From Acetobacterium wieringae (GTDB lineage Bacteria; Bacillota; Clostridia; Eubacteriales; Eubacteriaceae), in contig NZ_JAIPPU010000014.1 of the NCBI RefSeq assembly GCF_026646375.1, forward strand, positions 75,873-124,697: 48,825 bases of DNA, read 5' to 3'. A model generated the notes under the pieces. That model saw nothing but the letters and a program-made list of their open reading frames with translations. It made no database searches and was not told the DNA's origin. Positions 16,006 to 23,794 of the stretch are shown here, in pieces. Position numbers and translations under genes: made by a program. How positions within the stretch are numbered: the first letter of the stretch is position 1; every line of letters begins with the position of its first letter.

Positions 16006-16608
16006 TCACATGACCCAAAGACCGTGACCGCTGCAATAATAATATAATTTGCTGCCAAACTTTTTGCCCAACTTGCCGCCGCTCATCTTGGGTAGTCGCA
16101 GAGCTGCCATCTGTTCCGGATAAAGTCTGACAAACAAGCTACGATCACTTGACACGTAGGCCACAAAGGAAATAAAGTGAGACTTTGTCATTTCGTGATC
16201 AAAGGTAATATAGTATTCCCCATCATCATCCTGGATGGTTGCCAGATGGTTTTCATCTGCCGGTTTAGCCACCAGTGGAGCCAGTTTTCGACCGCAACAA
16301 GAAAGCTCGGCTTCGCCAGTGGTGCTGACCACATTGCCACAGTTTGGACAAACATAGAATTTTATTCGTTTCAAATTTCCCGTTTCCATATCATTCAGTT
16401 CCAAATCTCCCAATAGTATTTTTTCAATATTTACATCAAACAGTTCAGAAAGCGCGCCCAGAAGGGATACATCCGGACACCCCTGGCCCCGCTCCCATTT
16501 GGAGATGGTTTTATCACTGAGGTGCATCCGCTCGGCAACCTGCTTCTGGGTCATCGCCTTTTCTTTTCGTAATGCCTTCAATAACACGCCTACCTTACTG
16601 CAATCCAA
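16006..16608 (-). CDS. XRE-family regulator fused to a desulfoferrodoxin-like (superoxide reductase) domain
   Basis: Residues 1-65 form an XRE helix-turn-helix (MTQKQVAERMHLSDKTISKW). Residues 84-110 match a desulforedoxin-type FeS4 site with C87, C90 and the CC pair C104/C105. Residues 115-200 match superoxide reductase: H121, H138 in FDHEM, H144 in KSHFI, and C192/H195 in CSGHGLW, which are the five ligands of the mononuclear iron centre in the family. The TTG at 16608 is chosen because a perfect GGAGGT lies 7 nt upstream and XRE relatives begin this way; ATG codons upstream lack a ribosome binding site. It follows the ABC pair by 83 bp. A redox-sensing regulator of that transporter is the natural reading. 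Confidence 0.82.
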   Translation of the reverse strand: MDCSKVGVLLKALRKEKAMTQKQVAERMHLSDKTISKWERGQGCPDVSLLGALSELFDVNIEKILLGDLELNDMETGNLKRIKFYVCPNCGNVVSTTGEAELSCCGRKLAPLVAKPADENHLATIQDDDGEYYITFDHEMTKSHFISFVAYVSSDRSLFVRLYPEQMAALRLPKMSGGKLGKKFGSKLYYYCSGHGLWVM

Positions 16609-16691
16609 TTGTCGTACCTCCATAACCATATCATAATCGCTCAATAAAATTTATTCAATCAACGCTCCGTAGAGTTTGTATTTGTCTCTCT

Positions 16692-17468
16692 TTATTCCCC
16701 ATAATTGTATTCATCTTGATTCTTAAACACCACATACGCAATCACAAATAGCAAAACAACACTAATTGAGAATCCAACCGTTGCCGTAATCCAGCTTTCG
16801 ATGTTATTCAAATTTGAAAGTGTCTCCATCATAACACCTGGGGAAATTAAACTGAGGTTATTAACCACTTTTTCTGATAAATTAAATACCGCTCCAATGC
16901 TATCTACAATCAGTATAAAAAAACGTGGCATAAGAATAAGCCCGCATGCCAAGCTCCAAATCATCGCTGCTTTAGAGGAACGTGCCAATACCGAAATCAC
17001 AACACCCATTGCCGCAAACACCATGATATACCCCCAAAAAGGAAACAGATATTTCCCGACCGTTGCAGCTGCTATCGACACATCGCTTAACCCGGCAATC
17101 ACTGTCATAATTGGGGTTAAATAAATAAACGAAAGCAACAAAGAAATAACTGCCGTGGTAATCAGTTTCGCAGTAAACACCTGCCCTTTCGTAACACCAG
17201 AACTCAAGATACAATCTAAGACATTATGCTCCCGATCAGCAGATATTAAATCAAAGTATACCGACATGACTGCCCATACTCCAAAAATTATCTGCGGTAA
17301 AAAGATTGACATAAATTCTACTTGGTTGGTTTCCACCAATGCATGTCGTCCATTTGACGTAAAAAAGAAAAAAACAGTGATCCCTGCTAAGACAATCCAA
17401 ACACCGAACGTTCTTAAACTCAATGCGTGTTTGATATCACGACACGTCAATCTGAATATCGTTCGCAT
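16692..17468 (-). CDS. ABC-2 type transporter permease
   Basis: The 258-residue protein has six predicted membrane helices and a cytoplasmic N-terminus (TCRDIKHALSLRTFGVW), the standard ABC-2 layout. The motif SADREHNVLDCILSSGVTKG after helix 2 is typical of permeases paired with simple exporter ATPases. The gene overlaps the ATPase by one base, so the pair is translationally coupled. The substrate is unknown. Confidence 0.88.
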   Translation of the reverse strand: MRTIFRLTCRDIKHALSLRTFGVWIVLAGITVFFFFTSNGRHALVETNQVEFMSIFLPQIIFGVWAVMSVYFDLISADREHNVLDCILSSGVTKGQVFTAKLITTAVISLLLSFIYLTPIMTVIAGLSDVSIAAATVGKYLFPFWGYIMVFAAMGVVISVLARSSKAAMIWSLACGLILMPRFFILIVDSIGAVFNLSEKVVNNLSLISPGVMMETLSNLNNIESWITATVGFSISVVLLFVIAYVVFKNQDEYNYGE

Positions 17469-18331
17469 TATTTCATTACCTCATTTTCTCTCAGATACAG
17501 ATGCTCCTGTACAATACCCTTCACATTGGTAGGCGATATTTCATAAACATCAACAGAATTAACCGTCAGTACTTTTACCAACTCTGCCACGCCTTTCTTA
17601 TCCGTTTTGATATGCAATGTCGTCCTCTTATTACTCACCTTTAACGAATACTTTTTTTCCAAATGCTCTATTAACACATCTCCAACTGGGCTCGTAGATA
17701 CAATGTAACTGCTTTCCAACTTCTGATTATAGATAAGCATTCCACGCTCCATGATGGCGATATCGGTACAGATATCATCCATATCCTGAAGAATGTGGGA
17801 GGAAATCACAATGCTCTTTTCTCGGTTATAGATTTCTTTTATCAATCGCCCCATTTCATCGGTCGCACCTGGATCCAACCCAGCAGTTGGCTCATCCAGA
17901 ATATACAAGTCAGGATCACCAATCATGGCAATTACCATCAGTAGCTTTTTCTGCTGTCCAGGTGAAAGATACCTTACCTTTTTGTTTATCTCCAATCCAA
18001 ATTTCTGACAAAGCACCAGTCCTTCACGTTCGTCTTTTTTTCTAAGGGATGCGAAAAAGAGAACCGTTTGGGCAACCGTTTGCCGATTATCAAAGCGACA
18101 GGTTTGTGGCATATAACCAATATACGGTTTTTCGGTATGAAGCGAAACGCTGCCTTCAGAAGGTTTCATCAATCCAGCTACCAAGCGAAGCAAGGTAGTC
18201 TTTCCAGCACCGTTATTCCCAACCAAGCCACAAACTTCTCCCTTTAAAACAGTTAAATTAATATCCGAGAGGACTTTTGCTTTGCCAAAATCCTTTCTGA
18301 TATGCTCTAAGCATAGCACTTTTGCACTCAC
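17468..18331 (-). CDS. ABC transporter ATP-binding protein
   Basis: The 287-residue ATPase has Walker A GNNGAGKTT (about 38-46), a shortened Q-loop (YMPQTCRF), signature LSPGQQKKL (SPGQQ variant), Walker B LYILDEPTAGLDP and switch ISSHILQD. A C-terminal regulatory-like segment from about 210 is longer than the minimum. The GTG at 18331 is favoured by a perfect AAAGGAGGT 7 nt upstream. It heads the unit of ATPase, permease, XRE-SOR, GIY-YIG-like and CAT-like genes. Confidence 0.92.
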   Translation of the reverse strand: MSAKVLCLEHIRKDFGKAKVLSDINLTVLKGEVCGLVGNNGAGKTTLLRLVAGLMKPSEGSVSLHTEKPYIGYMPQTCRFDNRQTVAQTVLFFASLRKKDEREGLVLCQKFGLEINKKVRYLSPGQQKKLLMVIAMIGDPDLYILDEPTAGLDPGATDEMGRLIKEIYNREKSIVISSHILQDMDDICTDIAIMERGMLIYNQKLESSYIVSTSPVGDVLIEHLEKKYSLKVSNKRTTLHIKTDKKGVAELVKVLTVNSVDVYEISPTNVKGIVQEHLYLRENEVMK

Positions 18332-18344
18332 TATATTACCTCCT

Positions 18345-18366
18345 TTTGAAGTTATCTGACTTCAAA
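18345..18366. promoter_or_regulatory. 8-bp inverted repeat before the ABC ATPase, candidate operator
   Basis: TTTGAAGT (18345-18352) and ACTTCAAA (18359-18366) are perfect complements with a 6-bp spacer. The repeat lies just upstream of the ribosome binding site of the ATPase gene. It may be the operator of the XRE-SOR regulator in the same unit; it lacks a T tract, so termination is unlikely. Confidence 0.45.
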
Positions 18367-18416
18367 TGAGGTAGTCGAAAAAAAGAATCAAATCATTCAC
18401 ATTTGTTTTTTTAATT

Positions 18417-21400
18417 TTAGATCTCACCGATCTCATAATTCCCTTTATAAATATTTCCGAGCCCACCGTCAATGGAGATGGGATCCCCGGACTTGAAGCG
18501 ATGCCCATTGATGGTACATTCTTTGGTTGAATCGTTCACTTCCAAACCCTTACATTTAACAATACAAACCTTACCCACACTGGCCGCGGCCACAGCAGCA
18601 TGAGAGGTGACCCCACCTTTAGCGGTGATCAACCCGTCACAGACAAAAATCAAGGGAATATCATCCGGCACCGTATCTGGTCGCACCAGAATAATTTTGG
18701 CCTCGGGACACTGTCTTTTTAAGCCTTCCATATCGGCCATATCAAAAGCCAAAAGCCCTGACAGTACCGCACTGCTCATGCCGATACCGTGACCAACCAG
18801 CTCCATTTCATTGGGCGCCGGCAGAAAGCTGGAAAAAGCGGTCTGTTTTTTGAGATTCTGGTTCCGGGTCTGGAGAATATATAAATCCTCAGGATTGTCG
18901 GTTTCAAAGGTAAATTCAATTTCCTGATGAACAAAACCATATTCTTCAATCAATCGAACCGCATAACGGGTCAGTGCCGCGTAGATATTTGGAAAGCCCG
19001 ACTCCAGTGAAAGACTGCTATCCCGGTAATCCCGTTTTCGTTGCGATTCGCTGATCGGCAAGGTATTGACCAAACCTGAAACCACATCTTCACCCTGACT
19101 GCAAAGGGCAAAATCGCCGTAAAGATTTATCCCGGCGCAACCGTTAAAGGGACTGCTGGTAAATACCACCCCTGTACCAGAGCGCGCCGAACGGTTTCCC
19201 AGCACCATTTTCTGAACCACCACAGCGGTTCCCCAGTCTTCTGCAATCTGCAGATGATCCCGATAATAAACGGCGCTTTCCGAAAACCAGGAATCCAACA
19301 CCGAGCCAATGGCCTGTTTCAGCTGTTTAAAGGGATCGTTTTCGATTTCAATACGATAGTCAGCTAAAACCATTTTATAGCTAAAGGCAATGGTTTTCAT
19401 CTGCTCGGGACTAAAATTTATTTTAAGTGTCACGCCCCACTGCTGTTTATATTCCAGCATCACCCGGTCAAACACATCCCGGTCAATGCCATAGGCCATC
19501 CCCCAGCTCTGTAAAAAACGCCGGTAACAATCCCAGGCGGTCCAACCATACCCCGCCTGCTGGCTGAAAGCTGCAGCAATCTCATCATTTATTCCGACGT
19601 TTAAAAATGTTTTCATAGCCCCGGGCAACGAAATTGATGAGCCTGATCGAATCGAAAAGAACAACGGATTTTTGGCACTACCAAAGGTTTGCCCAGTGAT
19701 TTCTTCAATCTGTGCAATATATTTTTCGATCTGCCAATCCAGATCCCGCCGCATGTCCGGATGACCCTCAATGGTTTCCTTATGCCGAAATACTTCAGTG
19801 GTGATGACAAATCCCGGTGGCACATGAAAGCCATAGTTGATCAATTTCTTAAGAAAATAAGCCTTGGCACCCAGAAAAACCGGGTTATCAATGGCAGCCG
19901 AATCTTCGGTAAGTAGACTAAAGGAAATATCCGGATCATAGGTCAGCATGCTTTCAATAAAAGCACTGGAATAGTTTTTCATCAGGCTTCTCAGCCCACT
20001 GATGGTGTCAGTGATAAAATTATCCAAATCCTGAACCAGAAAAGCGGTGGACAGGTTGTCTCGAAGGAACTTTTCGGATTCAATATGATAGAGTCGCCGC
20101 TCATCGCCAATCACTTTTTCCTGCTTTGCTACCAGAATCTGAGGAATAATAACCCGCATCGGGATCTCAAAAAGCTCGAAAAAGTATTCGCTGATAATCT
20201 GTTTGATATCATTGGCCATAAATTGAAAAATATTGATGTATTGATGGATTGAAAAGCTGGGCGAGGCCAGCCCGAATTTCAGCATATCGAGATGGGAATT
20301 AAGCCCCTGATTAACAATCCCATCCAACTCCAAGCCATCCTTAAATAGCAACAGAATATGATAAATCTGGCGAAAGGTCTTGGCTGTAATGTACTCGGCG
20401 TTAAAGGGCTGGGTAATCTGGGTCATCAGTTTCGCCACGGTTCGTTCAAGCCGATACATCAACCCCAACGCATCAAACTTGAGTTCCACATATTCGCCAT
20501 ACATTGAGGGTATATCGGCTGCAATATGGCGCTTATAATAGATGTTTTCAGAGGCTTCGCTGGGACGGGGATCCAGAATAATCGTCTTAAGACGGTTCAT
20601 ATGCTGATAAATCTGGCGAATCGCCGCTTCCTGATCATTATGTTTCAGGCAGTTTTTTAATTCACTCAGATCGCCAGTCAGATTGGGGCTGTAACCACTA
20701 AGCATCGCCAGCACATCATCAAATTCGAAGGAATATTTTTCCAGCAATAAAAAATAAACCCGGAACAGATCGAGCACGCGTTTGATATCCAACCCCTGAT
20801 CCGTGCCAAAGCGCTGCAACCCCGCCCGGATCGTATCTATATCCAGACGCAACAGCCCAGCCGGGGTGGTTTCCAGTTCCTGACACAACCGGACCAGCGT
20901 TTCATGGGGTCGGCTAAACCACTTGCTTTGGGGATCAAGACCTTCATAAATTTCCTGGGGAATTAATTCCTTAAGCGGCTCCTTATTGCCGTCATACCAG
21001 TAGGTAATGATTTTCCGGGCCAGATCAATATGCGTATTGTTACTTTCGATATGGATCTGTTTTCGCATAAAGTGAATCAACCGATCCTTGCGCCGGGATT
21101 CTTCATCGATGGCGGTGGTCACATCCCGGAGCTCACCCTCTGCACCAATCTCTTTGAAATAAACCGGAAAGATCCGGGCCAACTGTTTGATTTCCCGATA
21201 AACCGGGGTGATCTCACTGTTAAGCATGCGGGTAATATCCCGCTGGAAAAGATCAGTGTCCGAAATAAAGATCCCCCCCAGCTTGAGGTTAACAATCAGC
21301 GCCGCCAGCAGCTCCCGCATCGCCCGGGGATCTTCCTCAATTAATTCCAACCATACCCGGATATTTTTTACGTGATTGGAATCAATCATAATCTGCCAGT

Positions 21401-22505
21401 CGGAATTGAGGCTCAACTTCCCTGGAGCATTAAAGCCCAAGTTAATCAACGCTTTGGTGAAATAATCAATATTGGCGGCATCTCTGGTCGCAATAATCTC
21501 TTTCCCCAGCGTCAGCAAGCAGTCAAGAACGGTATCGCCATGCTCCTGCCTGAGTTCCTGAAACTCTGCCATAATGGTATTGATGAATTCGGTAATATCC
21601 TGCGAATCCAGCTCATCGAAAATATTGCCCAGATTCCGATTGATATCATAAATCAGATGATCATTCAAAGTCGACATTCCAGGCAAATGGAGCAGATAAT
21701 ATAGATAATAGATGGTTTCCAGATGGGTCGGAAGTTTTTCTGAAAAACTACGAAAATAGTTGGCGATGTCGTTGAAAAACAGCTGCTGCTTAAGTTCCGG
21801 CCAATGGATCGCCTGCATGCGGCGAGCTCTGAGGCCATCAAAAAAATCCTGACCGATGGCCTCGATGTCGGCAGCCTGCAGATGGGGAAACAACTTCTTC
21901 CGGGAGTCAAACCAGACCTCGGCCTGGGAGGTTTGCTCCCAGAAATCAATGCACTGATCCAGCAGACTCGCAACGATTGCTTCCAGATTTTGGGCAAATT
22001 CCGGCTCTGCCGCCACCTTATTGAGATATATTTTGAAGATGCCGGAATTCTTGACATAAAGCAGTTCATGCTGAGCCAAATCCTCTTTGAGGACATCGAT
22101 ACATAAAAAAATGACCGCTTTGGGATACACATCAAAACTGGCCAGCCGATCCATAAAACGTATCAACACCTGGCTGAGTAGCGTCCGCTGGCTGTCTTTG
22201 AGTTTGGATTGCAGCACAGAACGGATTATCTCCACCAGAACAGTGAAGGCTTTTTCTGACTCCGGCAGACCATGATAGAGCCAGATATCACCCAGACAAA
22301 TGGTCTGCAGCGACTCGATGACGTAGCGATTGTTGCGATATTTATGATTGAGCTCAATCAAAAATTCCTGGGTCCGTTTATGGATTCCCCAATACTCTTG
22401 TGACAATTCGCCGAACCACTGTTGGTGCTCCGGGATTTTAATATTGGTTTCCCGGGTCTGATTAAGATTAGCCTCTAAGGCCTTGGAAGAAAACACGTTA
22501 GCCAT
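18417..22505 (-). CDS. PEP/pyruvate-binding (PPDK N-terminal and mobile-domain) protein with long N-terminal region
   Basis: This is a 1362-residue protein. Residues about 865-1250 form the ATP-grasp domain of pyruvate phosphate dikinase/PEP synthase (LGAKAYFLKKL, PPGFVITTEVF, FSIRSGSSISLPGAM, DLYILQTRNQ). Residues about 1265-1362 are the swivelling phosphohistidine domain with the catalytic histidine in GGVTSHAAV. The PEP/pyruvate-binding barrel is absent. The first 860 residues are mostly helical and belong to no family I recognise. It may phosphorylate another acceptor or act as a regulator. The ATG at 22505 follows GGGGGATAATAAA; a TTG seven codons earlier is less likely. Confidence 0.85.
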   Translation of the reverse strand: MANVFSSKALEANLNQTRETNIKIPEHQQWFGELSQEYWGIHKRTQEFLIELNHKYRNNRYVIESLQTICLGDIWLYHGLPESEKAFTVLVEIIRSVLQSKLKDSQRTLLSQVLIRFMDRLASFDVYPKAVIFLCIDVLKEDLAQHELLYVKNSGIFKIYLNKVAAEPEFAQNLEAIVASLLDQCIDFWEQTSQAEVWFDSRKKLFPHLQAADIEAIGQDFFDGLRARRMQAIHWPELKQQLFFNDIANYFRSFSEKLPTHLETIYYLYYLLHLPGMSTLNDHLIYDINRNLGNIFDELDSQDITEFINTIMAEFQELRQEHGDTVLDCLLTLGKEIIATRDAANIDYFTKALINLGFNAPGKLSLNSDWQIMIDSNHVKNIRVWLELIEEDPRAMRELLAALIVNLKLGGIFISDTDLFQRDITRMLNSEITPVYREIKQLARIFPVYFKEIGAEGELRDVTTAIDEESRRKDRLIHFMRKQIHIESNNTHIDLARKIITYWYDGNKEPLKELIPQEIYEGLDPQSKWFSRPHETLVRLCQELETTPAGLLRLDIDTIRAGLQRFGTDQGLDIKRVLDLFRVYFLLLEKYSFEFDDVLAMLSGYSPNLTGDLSELKNCLKHNDQEAAIRQIYQHMNRLKTIILDPRPSEASENIYYKRHIAADIPSMYGEYVELKFDALGLMYRLERTVAKLMTQITQPFNAEYITAKTFRQIYHILLLFKDGLELDGIVNQGLNSHLDMLKFGLASPSFSIHQYINIFQFMANDIKQIISEYFFELFEIPMRVIIPQILVAKQEKVIGDERRLYHIESEKFLRDNLSTAFLVQDLDNFITDTISGLRSLMKNYSSAFIESMLTYDPDISFSLLTEDSAAIDNPVFLGAKAYFLKKLINYGFHVPPGFVITTEVFRHKETIEGHPDMRRDLDWQIEKYIAQIEEITGQTFGSAKNPLFFSIRSGSSISLPGAMKTFLNVGINDEIAAAFSQQAGYGWTAWDCYRRFLQSWGMAYGIDRDVFDRVMLEYKQQWGVTLKINFSPEQMKTIAFSYKMVLADYRIEIENDPFKQLKQAIGSVLDSWFSESAVYYRDHLQIAEDWGTAVVVQKMVLGNRSARSGTGVVFTSSPFNGCAGINLYGDFALCSQGEDVVSGLVNTLPISESQRKRDYRDSSLSLESGFPNIYAALTRYAVRLIEEYGFVHQEIEFTFETDNPEDLYILQTRNQNLKKQTAFSSFLPAPNEMELVGHGIGMSSAVLSGLLAFDMADMEGLKRQCPEAKIILVRPDTVPDDIPLIFVCDGLITAKGGVTSHAAVAAASVGKVCIVKCKGLEVNDSTKECTINGHRFKSGDPISIDGGLGNIYKGNYEIGEI

Positions 22506-22625
22506 TTTATTATCCCCCTGATTCAATCGATTTGGGTAAATGTCGGCTTTACCTTTTCCTCAGTATAGCATAATCATCCGCTGAATTGAAACCGTTTTCG
22601 CAACCGATCTGATTTATTTACGATG

Positions 22626-22665
22626 TCAAACGCCTCCGAATCAAATCCGATTCGGAGGCGTTTGA
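22626..22665. terminator. Long perfect hairpin after the polar amino acid ABC operon
   Basis: A 17-bp perfect inverted repeat (22626-22642 and 22649-22665, 6-nt loop, GCCTCCGAATC core) lies 50 bp past the stop of the ABC ATPase gene. The stem is very stable but the T tract is short (TTTGA), so termination is probable rather than certain. Transcripts of the PPDK-like gene would start between here and 22505. Confidence 0.7.
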
Positions 22666-22714
22666 TAAAATCATCGTTCGTCGAGCGCAACGTGATTTAT
22701 TTCTGTTGGGTTGG

Positions 22715-23794
22715 TTAAATAATGACCGTAACCGTATTTCGGCCCGCTTCGTGACGAACGTCAAGCGATTTTGCATAGGTGTTGATGATCGCCATGGATA
22801 TTTCATTTTCATCGCCCTGCTCCAGATCATAAGCCTCTCCTTCAAAACTGGCTTGAAGGGTGATCTCACCACTTAAATCCGAATACTCCACTAATAGGGT
22901 GACACTGGCTCTGGGAAAAGCCCGCAGCAGGATCGCCAGCACCAGTTCTTCACATACCAGCTGGACATTCATAATCTGGCGATCAGTAAACATTTGTTTT
23001 TTAAGGAAGGTTTCGATTTTGGCATTGAGTTCATAAAGATCAAAGCCGCTGCCTGTCGCCGTGTATTCAAAGGCTGAAATTTTCCGGATAAAGGCCCGGG
23101 TCTTGGGCTTCTGGGGATGGTCAAAAATTTCCTCGGGTGTTCCTTCTTCGTAAATGCCCTGCTCATCCATATAGAAGACTCGGCTGGAAACATCCCGGGC
23201 GAACTTCATCTCATGGGTTACGATCATCATCGTCATCCCCGTTGATGCCAGCTTGCGGATCACCCCCAGCACTTCACTGACCATGGTCGGATCCAGGGCC
23301 GATGTGGGTTCATCAAAGAGCACCACCTCGGGCTTCATCGCCAGGGTTCGGGCAATCGCCGCCCGCTGCTTCTGGCCACCGGATAATTCATCGGGAAAAG
23401 CGGTCGCTTTAGCCCGCAGCCCGACCATTTCCAGATAGGCCAATCCTTCTTCATAAGCTTGCTGACGCGGGATTTTAAGCAGATTAACCGGCCCCAGCAT
23501 CAGGTTTTCGATGATCATCAGGTGGGAAAAGAGGTTAAACGACTGAAATACCATGCCCATTTTCTGTCGTAATTTAGGTACATCCGCTTTTTTATCGAGG
23601 ATATTGTGCCCGTCAATATAGATTTCTCCGGCTGTCGGAGTTTCGAGCAGATTAATACACCGCAAAAAGGTCGACTTACCACATCCCGATGGTCCGATAA
23701 TCGAGATCACCTCGCCATTTTCAATCTCAGTGTTGATATCCTTAAGCACCTGCAGCTGCCCATAGCTTTTCGATAGCCCGTTTATTTTAATCAT
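22715..23794 (-). CDS. Polar amino acid ABC transporter ATPase with degenerate RsbW-like C-terminal domain
   Basis: Residues 1-240 are a standard GlnQ/HisP-type ATPase: Walker [10 protein letters not shown], signature [17 protein letters not shown], Walker [14 protein letters not shown], switch MIVTHEM. Family members normally end near 245. Here about 110 residues follow. They resemble the serine-kinase-type HATPase fold of RsbW/Spo[13 protein letters not shown] sits where the N box (EELxxN) would be, [12 protein letters not shown] where the G1 box would be, and [20 protein letters not shown] matches the last helix and strands. The N-box asparagine and the DxG motif are missing, so nucleotide binding by the tail is probably lost. 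The gene overlaps the permease gene by 4 bp. Confidence 0.85.
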   Translation of the reverse strand: MIKINGLSKSYGQLQVLKDINTEIENGEVISIIGPSGCGKSTFLRCINLLETPTAGEIYIDGHNILDKKADVPKLRQKMGMVFQSFNLFSHLMIIENLMLGPVNLLKIPRQQAYEEGLAYLEMVGLRAKATAFPDELSGGQKQRAAIARTLAMKPEVVLFDEPTSALDPTMVSEVLGVIRKLASTGMTMMIVTHEMKFARDVSSRVFYMDEQGIYEEGTPEEIFDHPQKPKTRAFIRKISAFEYTATGSGFDLYELNAKIETFLKKQMFTDRQIMNVQLVCEELVLAILLRAFPRASVTLLVEYSDLSGEITLQASFEGEAYDLEQGDENEISMAIINTYAKSLDVRHEAGRNTVTVII

